The notes under the pieces were generated by a model that saw nothing but the letters and a program-made list of their open reading frames with translations, searched no databases and had not been told where the DNA came from. 47,802 nucleotides of DNA, from IMG/VR virus record IMGVR_UViG_3300031834_000009, positions 1 to 47,802 of that record; one strand, 5' to 3'. The DNA is from a virus. Position numbers and translations under genes: made by a program. Below are positions 38,190 through 44,640 of the stretch, piece by piece (positions within the stretch are counted from its first letter, which is position 1; the number at the start of each line of letters is the position of its first letter).

Positions 38190-38241
38190 GCAAGCAGAGC
38201 AGAGCAAGCGCAGCGCGCAGAGCAAGCGCGCTGCGCTTGCT

Positions 38242-38382
38242 GAGCGCGCAGAGCGCGCAGAGCGCGCAGAGCGCGCAGAGCGCGCAGAGCGCGCAGAGCG
38301 CGCAGAGCGCGCAGAGCGCGCAGAGCGCGCAGAGCGCGCAGAGCGCGCAGAGCGCGCAGAGCGCGCAGAGCGCGCAGAGCGC
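38242..38382. repeat. Fifteen perfect 9-bp repeats GAGCGCGCA
   Basis: Fifteen exact tandem units 38242-38376 plus a partial GAGCGC, then TTTTATTTATTTTTTGCG. A multiple of three, the array is open in several frames (Ser-Ala-Gln or Glu-Arg-Ala repeats). It marks the right edge of the composition-biased block. Such exact short arrays grow by polymerase slippage and may vary between isolates. Confidence 0.95.
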
Positions 38383-38415
38383 TTTTATTTATTTTTTGCG
38401 CGCCCGCGCCGCGCT

Positions 38416-38475
38416 ACCCGCACCTGCGGGTGGCACGGCACTGGCACGCGGAAATGGCACGTGGCACCACGGCAC
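38416..38475. promoter_or_regulatory. Hairpin and six GGCAC repeats upstream of the early genes
   Basis: ACCCGC 38416-38421 / GCGGGT 38426-38431 makes a hairpin. Six GGCAC motifs follow at 38432, 38437, 38443, 38456, 38463 and 38471. Short direct repeats just upstream of the first early gene look like binding sites for a regulator or initiator. No consensus -35/-10 pair is visible in the interval. Confidence 0.45.
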
Positions 38476-38508
38476 GCGTAACAGGTACCAACTACAGGAG
38501 ACAGTAAC

Positions 38509-38811
38509 ATGTGTGAGAATTGTGTGACGGTAGACAGATGCCTGCATAGCGTAGACAGATGCTGGGCCTCAATCGACAGCGCCAAACTCAAGGCGCAACG
38601 TGAGCGTGAGAGGATCGCCGACCATGAACTGGCCATCGCGGCGGAGAACTTTGCGAACGCGATCAGTCGTGCAAACGCCATCCTCGGCAACAAGGACCTG
38701 GAAATCGCCATCGAATACTTCTGCGACTTCCTTGGCGGCGCATCCGATGATATGGAGACCATTTGCCGTATCGCGGATCGGTGCTCCCATTCGGAGCCCG
38801 GGGAGCGGTAA
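38509..38811 (+). CDS. Hypothetical early protein (100 aa)
   Basis: Starts behind ACAGGAGACAGTAAC, the ribosome-binding block shared by most genes here. The N-terminus is Cys-rich (MCENC, RCLHSVDRCW) and the body is helical and charged (LKAQRERERIADHEL). First gene after the composition-biased block. No family is recognised. Confidence 0.6.
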   Translation: MCENCVTVDRCLHSVDRCWASIDSAKLKAQRERERIADHELAIAAENFANAISRANAILGNKDLEIAIEYFCDFLGGASDDMETICRIADRCSHSEPGER

Positions 38812-38818
38812 TCCCACG

Positions 38819-38863
38819 AGCGACGATCGGTGCTAACGGTGGGTTCGAGTCCCACCCGTCGCT
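38819..38863 (+). other. tRNA-like minihelix (acceptor plus T arm only)
   Basis: AGCGACG 38819-38825 pairs with CGTCGCT 38857-38863 as a seven-pair acceptor. GGTGGG 38838-38843 / CCCACC 38851-38856 with loop TTCGAGT is a perfect T arm. Only 12 nt (38826-38837) replace the D and anticodon arms. The 45-nt element lies 7 nt after the upstream stop. Possible roles are an RNase P/RNase Z processing site, an EF-Tu or CCA-enzyme bait, or the remnant of a deleted tRNA. Confidence 0.45.
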
Positions 38864-38881
38864 GTTATAACCATCCCTCGT

Positions 38882-38931
38882 GGCGCCGCTCTTGTGAGCG
38901 GTGTCCCGGTGGATAATCGGGCATTACGCCC
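38882..38931 (+). other. Intercistronic hairpins before the gene at 38951
   Basis: GGCGCCGCTC 38882-38891 pairs with GAGCGGTGTC 38896-38905 (two G-U pairs, TTGT loop). GGGC 38919-38922 pairs with GCCC 38928-38931. Neither is followed by a T-tract; the ribosome-binding site GACAGGAGAATG comes next. Part of the repeated hairpin-plus-ribosome-binding-site arrangement. Confidence 0.55.
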
Positions 38932-38950
38932 ACTGACAGGAGAATGTACC

Positions 38951-39283
38951 ATGGCACAGAAGCAAGTTCCGCCGCGAATAGGCGCCGCCCAGCCGCCGAA
39001 GGGCAAGCGCCTCGCCAAGCCGGCCGACCTCCGGCCCGTCCCGGTCTGGAAGGCCCCGGACGGCACGATCACGGATAGCAAACTGAAGTCGCGGATGTTC
39101 CCGAGCACGCGCGATGGCCGCGTGGCATACTGCCACTACCGCGCCGCGCTGTGGGAGATCAAGGCCACCCGTGAGATGGCTAAGGGTGATCCCACCCTCC
39201 GCAAGGTCGCCAAGATCGAGAAGTTGCAGAAAATGTTGGCGCTCCTCCAGCAGGAGGTGGCTGCCGCGAAGGCAAAGGTGTAA
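38951..39283 (+). CDS. Hypothetical basic protein with C-terminal helix (110 aa)
   Basis: The ATG at 38951 follows CAGGAGAATGTACC. The product has a Pro/Lys-rich N-terminus (PPRIGAAQPPKGKRLAKPADL) and a C-terminal helix (KVAKIEKLQKMLALLQQEVAAAKAKV). A nucleic-acid-binding or host-takeover role is possible, but no motif is recognised. Confidence 0.65.
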   Translation: MAQKQVPPRIGAAQPPKGKRLAKPADLRPVPVWKAPDGTITDSKLKSRMFPSTRDGRVAYCHYRAALWEIKATREMAKGDPTLRKVAKIEKLQKMLALLQQEVAAAKAKV

Positions 39284-39296
39284 GGACCCTCGGTAC

Positions 39297-39314
39297 AGCG
39301 CCCCGCGGGGCGCT
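39297..39314 (+). other. Intercistronic hairpin
   Basis: AGCGCCC 39297-39303 pairs with GGGCGCT 39308-39314 around a CGCG loop; the whole 18 nt is a palindrome. No T-tract. The ribosome-binding site ACAGGAGACAGCC follows before the ATG at 39348. Confidence 0.55.
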
Positions 39315-39347
39315 GACCCGTAGGCCCTAACCCCACAGGAGACAGCC

Positions 39348-39734
39348 ATGCAGGATAGTACCCGTCAAAAGCGTGAAGAGGCGCGAGCTCGTGAACGTGC
39401 GGCGCACCAGGCGCGGATTGAAAAAGCACGGTATATCCCCACCCTCAAGGATCGTGCCCACAATTTTGAGTTTCGCCTCCATGAGGAACGGCTCATGTTG
39501 CGCCTTTCACGCCAGCAACTTGTCATCGCCGAGGCACAATTCGCCCGCCTTCAGACTCTGATCCCTCGCCTTCGAACCGTGATCCCGGAGCGGGAAAAGT
39601 ATATTGCTTCCCTCACGGCTTCCTGCCTTACCCTACAGCCACAACTGGAGCGGGAGGTGCATATCAGAAAACTGCAGGCCAATATCCGACGCCTTCAGCG
39701 GCAAATCGCCAATGAGGAACGGAAGAACGCATAA
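39348..39734 (+). CDS. Coiled-coil protein (128 aa)
   Basis: Almost entirely charged helix from REEARARERAAHQARIEKAR to the C-terminal KLQANIRRLQRQIANEERKNA, with heptad-like leucines. No catalytic motif or membrane segment. Ribosome-binding site ACAGGAGACAGCC. Likely an early protein that works by binding another protein; the partner is unknown. Confidence 0.65.
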   Translation: MQDSTRQKREEARARERAAHQARIEKARYIPTLKDRAHNFEFRLHEERLMLRLSRQQLVIAEAQFARLQTLIPRLRTVIPEREKYIASLTASCLTLQPQLEREVHIRKLQANIRRLQRQIANEERKNA

Positions 39735-39740
39735 GCCGAA

Positions 39741-39758
39741 ACCCGCCTTGCGGCGGGT
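39741..39758 (+). other. Intercistronic hairpin, related to 40066-40083
   Basis: ACCCGCC 39741-39747 / GGCGGGT 39752-39758 with a TTGC loop. The preceding TAAGCCGAA is identical to that before the hairpin at 40066, so the two are copies. A second stem of GGTCGGTT and AACTGACC follows at about 39757-39774. Confidence 0.6.
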
Positions 39759-39825
39759 CGGTTGGAACTGACCACCCAGCCCTGATGATGGCAGGTCAAG
39801 GCAACGAGAGACAGGAGACAGAACG

Positions 39826-40059
39826 ATGGCATGCAAAAAATCTAAAGGTGTGTTCTACGCAACGACGATATCGCAATTCGAATCCGTGTGGAACTACATT
39901 CGTATGCTGAGCGAAAAAGGCTTCTGGCTCACAGTTGAGTCAGCGGTGCACGCCGACCGTGGAAACGCCGTGACGATTACAATTGTTCTTCGTTATGTAG
40001 ACAATGGCCCGCAGCCGCTGCTTCACCTAAACGTCTTATGGGTGACCACAGAAGAATAA
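39826..40059 (+). CDS. Hypothetical early protein (77 aa)
   Basis: Starts behind ACAGGAGACAGAACG. Mixed alpha/beta composition (QFESVWNYIRMLSEKGFWLTVES, VTITIVLRYV) suggests a compact fold. No recognised motif. It is flanked by the two nearly identical hairpins, so it may be a discrete insertable unit. Confidence 0.6.
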   Translation: MACKKSKGVFYATTISQFESVWNYIRMLSEKGFWLTVESAVHADRGNAVTITIVLRYVDNGPQPLLHLNVLWVTTEE

Positions 40060-40065
40060 GCCGAA

Positions 40066-40083
40066 ACCCGCCGCAAGGCGGGT
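40066..40083 (+). other. Intercistronic hairpin
   Basis: ACCCGCC 40066-40072 / GGCGGGT 40077-40083 with a GCAA tetraloop, a loop of the very stable GNRA class. A second CCGCGG/CCGCGG pairing follows. The next ribosome-binding site is ATAGGAGACAGTAAT. Confidence 0.6.
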
Positions 40084-40146
40084 CCCGCGGAACTAACCCA
40101 CCGCGGCTGACGAGGCAGGTCCCTCACCCTTATAGGAGACAGTAAT

Positions 40147-40338
40147 ATGTCGGTTAGACAGGTGATTGAACGGTTTCAGGCGCAAGGCATCGCGCTGACA
40201 GACGAGGATGTGATGGTGCTAGCGCTTGCGTTAGCACTGGATCCCCTCATCCTGGAGGACCTTAAGGCCACGAAGGTCGATGCAACGCACCTACGGCAGG
40301 GGGCGTTCGCGCGGTATACGGTGGCGGGACAGGCATGA
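40147..40338 (+). CDS. Hypothetical helical protein (63 aa)
   Basis: Ribosome-binding site ATAGGAGACAGTAAT. The N-terminal part (VRQVIERFQAQGIALTDEDVMVLALALALDP) resembles the 85-residue protein at 40387 in pattern (acidic helices around a G-V/I-x-LT hinge), suggesting distant paralogy. Function unknown. Confidence 0.55.
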   Translation: MSVRQVIERFQAQGIALTDEDVMVLALALALDPLILEDLKATKVDATHLRQGAFARYTVAGQA

Positions 40339-40361
40339 GTAAGCCTGGTGTACAGGCTTAC
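40339..40361 (+). other. Intercistronic hairpin, 9 perfect pairs
   Basis: GTAAGCCTG 40339-40347 and CAGGCTTAC 40353-40361 with a GTGTA loop start right after the stop codon. GTTACTAACAGTAGGAGACAG follows. There is no T-tract. Confidence 0.6.
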
Positions 40362-40386
40362 GTTACTAACAGTAGGAGACAGTAAT

Positions 40387-40644
40387 ATGACGCCGGACTA
40401 TGACATGCTCTTGACGGAGTTTCACGCGGACCTCACCGCTGCGGGTGTTGTCCTCACGCCCCTCCAGGCACAGAGTTTTATCGAGGCATTGGCCCGGGAG
40501 GAAGACCTGATGGAAGGTTTGACCGAATTGGTGGAATTAACCGCGGCCGACGCGGAGGAAGAGGAACTGACTAAACTTACGCCCGCCGAACTTCAGCAGC
40601 GGATCAACGAACTCACCGACGAAATTGCATCGGATGGAGACTGA
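40387..40644 (+). CDS. Hypothetical acidic helical protein (85 aa)
   Basis: The ATG at 40387 follows AGTAGGAGACAGTAAT; upstream in-frame codons overlap the hairpin and are rejected. The product is acidic and helical (LTELVELTAADAEEEELTKLTPAELQQRINELTDEI). Acidic small early proteins sometimes mimic DNA to inhibit host enzymes, which is only a possibility here. Confidence 0.6.
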   Translation: MTPDYDMLLTEFHADLTAAGVVLTPLQAQSFIEALAREEDLMEGLTELVELTAADAEEEELTKLTPAELQQRINELTDEIASDGD

Positions 40645-40675
40645 CCCGCGGTCAGTGCGCCTCATGCGAGGCGCA
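40640..40675 (+). other. Two adjoining intercistronic hairpins
   Basis: ACTGACC 40640-40646 / GGTCAGT 40650-40656 is followed immediately by TGCGCCTC 40656-40663 / GAGGCGCA 40668-40675 with an ATGC loop. The first overlaps the stop codon of the upstream gene. Ribosome-binding site AATAGGAGATATTT comes next. Confidence 0.6.
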
Positions 40676-40710
40676 TTATCCATGGGCCATCTATTAAATA
40701 GGAGATATTT

Positions 40711-40935
40711 ATGTTTACACGGGAATACTTGTGTTTGTTGTCGTTAGAGGACCTCATGGCGCTTTGGGGCGAACTTAATGGTGCAATAACCGGGACCAAT
40801 GCTGTATCCACGCTTCGTGCCCTAGCACTTATCGCCAACATAGCCGCCGACAAATTGGATACACGATTAACTGCCGCGAATGCGGCACCCCTGCACCAAG
40901 GTGGTGTGGGGCACTCTTACAGCAGGAGAATATAG
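40711..40935 (+). CDS. Hypothetical early protein (74 aa)
   Basis: Starts behind AATAGGAGATATTT. A helical protein (LLSLEDLMALWGELNGAI, LRALALIANIAADKL). Its last 20 codons contain a TGCCGC 40872-40877 / GCGGCA 40882-40887 hairpin, in the place where the neighbours have non-coding hairpins. The original gene may have ended earlier and now reads through the hairpin. Confidence 0.6.
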   Translation: MFTREYLCLLSLEDLMALWGELNGAITGTNAVSTLRALALIANIAADKLDTRLTAANAAPLHQGGVGHSYSRRI

Positions 40936-40936
40936 T

Positions 40937-41227
40937 ATGGCAACGAAGAGAAAGAAGGCATTGGATGTGATACAAGCTGGTTTGTCGGATCGCCTGTCCT
41001 CGGCATTGGACGAGATTCGAGATGCCTACCCCTGGGCGGAGGCCCAGTTAGGCAAGGCTCGGTCGTATTTAATACGAATCATCACCCGAGCCCAGCGGCA
41101 CCTTGAGAAGGAGGCTGAAAAGGTTGTCCGCCTCGAGCGCCTCACCGAACGCAAAGCGGTCAAGGTCGCGAAGTTGAAGGCCAGAATTGAGGCCGCTCGG
41201 GCCTCCCTGGCGCAATTGGAGGCTTGA
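40937..41227 (+). CDS. Coiled-coil protein (96 aa)
   Basis: The ATG at 40937 follows AGCAGGAGAATATAGT. Basic helical protein; the second half is a coiled coil (RHLEKEAEKVVRLERLTERKAVKVAKLKARIEAAR). No motif. One of several helical early proteins in this array. Confidence 0.6.
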   Translation: MATKRKKALDVIQAGLSDRLSSALDEIRDAYPWAEAQLGKARSYLIRIITRAQRHLEKEAEKVVRLERLTERKAVKVAKLKARIEAARASLAQLEA

Positions 41228-41237
41228 ATCCCTCGTA

Positions 41238-41268
41238 CCGCGCCTTTAGTCCTTAGGTGAGGGCGCGG
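41238..41268 (+). other. Intercistronic hairpin
   Basis: CCGCGCC 41238-41244 pairs with GGCGCGG 41262-41268 around a 17-nt loop. The ribosome-binding site ATAAGGAGATAGCT follows. Last of the hairpin series. Confidence 0.5.
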
Positions 41269-41298
41269 ACCGAGTGATTTAATCATAAGGAGATAGCT

Positions 41299-41529
41299 AT
41301 GTTAAACTGGACGATCCTGGATTCCAAGGCGCAGATTGTGAAGATCGAGAACATTACTTATCGACTGGATGCCGAGTTGGTGGATCTTAAGTTCCCGTGT
41401 TATCACATCAAACGGCAGGTAGACAACGAGCCTTGGGAAAAACTCGGCACTCGGCGCTCCTTTAGGGAGTGTGAGACCCGTATCCTAGCGTGCCACGCTC
41501 GTGCGACGATCCTTAACATTAAGTGTTAG
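41299..41529 (+). CDS. Hypothetical early protein (76 aa)
   Basis: Ribosome-binding site ATAAGGAGATAGCT. A beta-rich start (WTILDSKAQIVKIENITYRLD) and a basic, Cys-containing end (RECETRILACHARATILNIKC). It is the last gene before the helicase promoter. No family is recognised. Confidence 0.6.
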   Translation: MLNWTILDSKAQIVKIENITYRLDAELVDLKFPCYHIKRQVDNEPWEKLGTRRSFRECETRILACHARATILNIKC

Positions 41530-41564
41530 GCCTACGCTTAGAAAAAATAATTTACATTTTCTTC

Positions 41565-41621
41565 TTGACATCGGCAGAGTTTTATGGTATAATAGGCATA
41601 TGTGAGAAACTCAGATTTCTC
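41565..41621 (+). promoter_or_regulatory. Consensus sigma70 promoter of the helicase operon with leader hairpin
   Basis: TTGACA 41565-41570 and TATAAT 41588-41593 are perfect and 17 nt apart, within an AT-rich upstream stretch that may act as an UP element. Transcription should start near 41600. The transcript would begin with a GAGAAA 41604-41609 / TTTCTC 41616-41621 hairpin, then the ACAGGAGACAGCAGC ribosome-binding site and a GTG start at 41649. Confidence 0.9.
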
Positions 41622-41648
41622 CCATGATAATAAACAGGAGACAGCAGC

Positions 41649-43529
41649 GTGATACACATTTCAGTTTATGATGACAAGCGGCTACGAGCGGACGTAGACG
41701 CTGATGACACCCAAGCCTATTGGCATGGGTCCCGCCTCCGCAATCTTCCCGAATCTAAATGGCATGCGCAAGGATTCTGGACGTTTCCTCTCACCGAGCC
41801 CAACGTCGATGCCCTCCGGCAGATTCCATCGGATTCTATTGAGTACGATGAATCCGCGCGGACCTACCTTGAGTACGCTACACTCACCGTCCAGTTAGCC
41901 AAGAGTCGTGAAAAACGGCGCTGGAAATACCTCTTCGATGATCCCTCCTTGCATTGCGCTGTCCAAACCGTTCCTGGTGATGGTGTCTGTCATACCATCG
42001 TTGAGGATGGTGGCGAGACCCGAACCTACAATGTCGCCAAGGAATCGTTCCGTCATCAAGCGGTAGGCCTTGATGCTATCCATGGGCAGGAGTTCTTTGC
42101 CCTGTACATGGAGATGGGAACGGGCAAGACAAAGGTTATCATCGACGAGATGGCGCTGATGGCCCGGGAGAAACCTGTCACGGTTCTCGTGGTGTGCCCT
42201 AAGACAATCCTGGGCACCTGGGAACGTGAATTGGTAAAGTGGCTTCCGGAATCCATCGATGTACATACGGATCGACTACGAACAGGCGATGACGGCATGG
42301 AGCGGCTGATCCGCTGGGTGCGGACTAAGGCGCAACTTAAAGTTCTCTTTGCCAACTATGATCGAATCGTGGCGATGAAGGACGCCTTGATCGCGCTGAA
42401 GTTTAACGCAATCATCTGTGATGAATCATCGCGCCTAAAGAATCCGGCAGCCAAGCGTACAAAGGCGGCCATTGAGATTGGGCCGAGTGCCGATCGACGG
42501 TTTATTCTAAGTGGCTCTCCCGTGGTCGGCTCGGTCCTGGATTTTTGGGGCCAATTCGAGTTCCTCTCGCCAGGATCCCTGGGCTATTCCACCAATCATA
42601 GTTTTAAGAATCACTATTCCAATCTTAATGCGGTACGAGCTTGGGAGGGTGAGGTGAAGAATGGACAATTTCGCGGCGCAGTATTGCAAAACATAGATGA
42701 ATTAAAGCGGCGCGTTGCGCGTCATGCTTTTATCGTAAAAAAGGAACAATGCCTCGACCTGCCTGATAAGTTATTCCAAACCATTACCGTGCCTATGGGT
42801 CACCAACAGCGTGAAGTCTACGATCAGATGGTCACCCTGTTCATGGCTGAATTGGAGATGGAATCGGGCGCAAACGGTGTGGTCGAGGCGCGATCCACGT
42901 TAGCTAAACTTATGCGGTTGGCTCAAATCACGCAGGGTTTCATCCGAAACACCGGGCCCGATAGTGATGGGGCCTATATGGATATTCCGGATGGCGACAA
43001 TAAACTGAAGGAAATCCTGCGGTTCCTCAAGGAGGATTTTGACCTAACCCAGAAGATAATTGTCTGGGCGAGGTTCAAGCGCGACATCGAACACCTTTCG
43101 GATGCTATGCAGGCGGCGGGCATTACATTTATGACGCTGACTGGAGCAACCCCGCAATGTGAGCGAGATACATTGGAGCATGACTTTAATGAAGGTCCTG
43201 TAACAGTATTATTGGCCGAGCCTGGTACCGGGGGAATGGGCCTCACGCTCATCGGGAACAAGGAACACCCGATGCGGACAATGATTTATTATTCCAATGA
43301 CTATTCATTGGAAAAGCGCATCCAGAGTGAGGATCGTGGCCACCGAATTGGCCAGATGCACAACCTGCTCATTATCGACATTGCCTGTGAGGGTTCCATT
43401 GATGAACATATCACGGAGAAGTTACAGAATAAGCGGGATTTATCCGAGAGTCTTAAGGATATGTCCTCCATCCGTGAGTTGTTAATGGGCAATCGTTCCG
43501 ACCTAAGCATGAATGGCGGTGAAGAGTGA
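41649..43529 (+). CDS. SNF2-family (SF2) DNA helicase/ATPase
   Basis: A 626-residue protein starting at GTG behind ACAGGAGACAGCAGC. Motif I is MGTGKT 156-161, motif II DESS at 258-261, motif III LSGSP 287-291, and motif VI SEDRGHRIGQ in the last 80 residues; this order is the SNF2/Swi2 subfamily. The first 140 residues (QAYWHGSRLRNLPESKWHAQGFWTFPLTEPNVDAL) resemble the HARP-like domains found before some SNF2 cores. It could remodel replication forks or strip proteins from DNA. It heads a new operon with its own promoter. Confidence 0.9.
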   Translation: MIHISVYDDKRLRADVDADDTQAYWHGSRLRNLPESKWHAQGFWTFPLTEPNVDALRQIPSDSIEYDESARTYLEYATLTVQLAKSREKRRWKYLFDDPSLHCAVQTVPGDGVCHTIVEDGGETRTYNVAKESFRHQAVGLDAIHGQEFFALYMEMGTGKTKVIIDEMALMAREKPVTVLVVCPKTILGTWERELVKWLPESIDVHTDRLRTGDDGMERLIRWVRTKAQLKVLFANYDRIVAMKDALIALKFNAIICDESSRLKNPAAKRTKAAIEIGPSADRRFILSGSPVVGSVLDFWGQFEFLSPGSLGYSTNHSFKNHYSNLNAVRAWEGEVKNGQFRGAVLQNIDELKRRVARHAFIVKKEQCLDLPDKLFQTITVPMGHQQREVYDQMVTLFMAELEMESGANGVVEARSTLAKLMRLAQITQGFIRNTGPDSDGAYMDIPDGDNKLKEILRFLKEDFDLTQKIIVWARFKRDIEHLSDAMQAAGITFMTLTGATPQCERDTLEHDFNEGPVTVLLAEPGTGGMGLTLIGNKEHPMRTMIYYSNDYSLEKRIQSEDRGHRIGQMHNLLIIDIACEGSIDEHITEKLQNKRDLSESLKDMSSIRELLMGNRSDLSMNGGEE

Positions 43530-43774
43530 AAGAGTCCGAATTAAGGGTTCTGTTTGTCTTACAATTAGGCGGGGAGCCTTATATACAGGCACACGCGCCA
43601 CGGTTGGGGCAACGAGTTCGATGTTATTCATTGCGCACAACGGTCGGGGTGTGCCGCAGACTCGTAGCATTAGGGTATGCTACTGAGATGGTGCAAGGGC
43701 CCTTTTTAATTTGGCGGATTAAATCCCCGGGCAACAGGATAGAATTGCGCGTTAAAGAGGTGCGGTATGACTAA
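43526..43774 (+). CDS. Hypothetical basic protein (82 aa)
   Basis: ATGA overlap with the helicase. Beta-strand and basic-residue rich (YIQAHAPRLGQRVRCYSLRTTVGVCRRLVALGYA), perhaps a small winged-helix-like DNA-binding fold, though I cannot confirm it. Overlaps the next gene by 8 nt. Confidence 0.6.
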   Translation: MKESELRVLFVLQLGGEPYIQAHAPRLGQRVRCYSLRTTVGVCRRLVALGYATEMVQGPFLIWRIKSPGNRIELRVKEVRYD

Positions 43775-44039
43775 GGTTATCATCCGGCGACATGTCTGCA
43801 TAATCAAGCGCGCTCGTCAACGGGATCTGCTGTTAATGGACGCGGATAGTGATTGTGAGTCGCCTGGAACTCCTAACCGAACCATCCAGATTTTACGCGG
43901 GCTGCGAGGCAAGCGCCTTTTAAGGGCACTCTTGCATGAAGGCATCCATGCCGTGGATTGGAATATATCCGAGCGTAAGGTGGATTTATTGGCACAAAAT
44001 TTGGCCCGTTTACTCTTAGCCACGGGGTGGCACCAATAA
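43767..44039 (+). CDS. Small HExxH metalloprotease-like protein (90 aa)
   Basis: LLHEGIHAVDWNISERKVDLLA gives H57-E58-x-x-H61 with E69 eight residues on, a zinc-metallopeptidase arrangement. At 90 residues it is far shorter than ordinary proteases but matches tiny HEXXH phage proteins related in pattern to SprT or ImmA cores. It could cleave a host regulator or may be a zinc-binding non-enzyme. The TAATG overlap couples it to the next gene. Confidence 0.65.
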   Translation: MTKVIIRRHVCIIKRARQRDLLLMDADSDCESPGTPNRTIQILRGLRGKRLLRALLHEGIHAVDWNISERKVDLLAQNLARLLLATGWHQ

Positions 44040-44275
44040 TGTTTCCAAATAAGGCCTGGGCTGAGCATCTAGGTTGGGATGAAGATATAGATGATCTAAC
44101 GCCTAGTCGATGGTTAGCATGGCACTTTATAAATCAAATTAACTTACCGCACCTGCGTGCCGATCACTGGGAACGCTTAGCAGCGTTTGCACTAACTGGT
44201 AGTTACACGATAAAACATGAGTTAGAAGGCTTACGAGGCCTGAATGAACTCGAAGCGGAACGGTGGTTTGAATGA
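44039..44275 (+). CDS. Hypothetical protein (78 aa)
   Basis: The ATG at 44039 is within TAATG, overlapping the previous stop. Trp-rich helical protein (WAEHLGWDEDIDDLTPSRWLAWHFINQ). Ends with ATGA coupling to 44272. No motif. Confidence 0.55.
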   Translation: MFPNKAWAEHLGWDEDIDDLTPSRWLAWHFINQINLPHLRADHWERLAAFALTGSYTIKHELEGLRGLNELEAERWFE

Positions 44276-44640
44276 GTACTAAAACTGAGCAAGAGCAGAA
44301 GGACAGAATCGGGCAGTGGCTTGTGGCCGCGACGGATTCGACCAGATGGTACGGGCCAATCACTTATGCTGCTGGAGACACATGGATGATGGACGAGGTC
44401 TACCACGGCATTTCTGAATCGTGCATTGTCGCTGGCCTCTATCTCCGCATCCCGCCGCGCCCGGACCTGCCGACGGGGCTGCGTACGCGCGAGTGCCGGT
44501 TGCCGAAGAAGGGTGAGAGGTTTGAGTGGAGCGGGATAATATGTGATGCGTCTCAAGATTGGCAAGACGCGGGCGGTGACGACTACGGCTGGCGGCGGTG
44601 GATCGTCGAGGACGAGCCGGAGGAGGAGCAAGGACGATGA
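44272..44640 (+). CDS. Early protein, paralogue of the N-terminus of 45097-45960 (122 aa)
   Basis: Shares the sequence RIGQW...RWYGP, YLRIPPRPDLPTGLRTRECRLPKKGE and YGWRRWIVEDEP with residues 1-130 of the protein at 45097, so one arose from the other by duplication. The repeated Trp/Pro-rich block suggests a small beta domain of unknown function. GC content is clearly higher than in the genes at 43.5-44.2 kb. Confidence 0.65.
   Translation: MSTKTEQEQKDRIGQWLVAATDSTRWYGPITYAAGDTWMMDEVYHGISESCIVAGLYLRIPPRPDLPTGLRTRECRLPKKGERFEWSGIICDASQDWQDAGGDDYGWRRWIVEDEPEEEQGR

Larger units (their letters stand above)
36072..38402. other. Low-complexity block nearly lacking GG, CC, AC and GT
   Basis: Counting by eye, only about 16 instances of these four dinucleotides occur in 2.33 kb, and none between about 36829 and 37547. 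Bases on both sides follow normal composition. G is followed only by A or C, and C is preceded only by G or T. Frames inside therefore lack Gly, Pro, Val, Thr and Trp on either strand and no GGAG ribosome-binding site can exist, so the block is probably non-coding. It separates the leftward virion operon from the rightward early genes and may hold an origin or packaging site. Confidence 0.85.

Noticed and set aside
38186-38527. Rightward frame with a long Gln-Ser-Ala repeat
   Set aside because: It arises from the 9-bp array being a multiple of three, has no Shine-Dalgarno and runs into the next gene's start region. Treated as a repeat, not a gene.
38868-41298. Intergenic hairpins as intrinsic terminators
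   Set aside because: None is followed by a T-tract and each lies directly upstream of a strong ribosome-binding site in the same direction, so termination is unlikely to be their main role.
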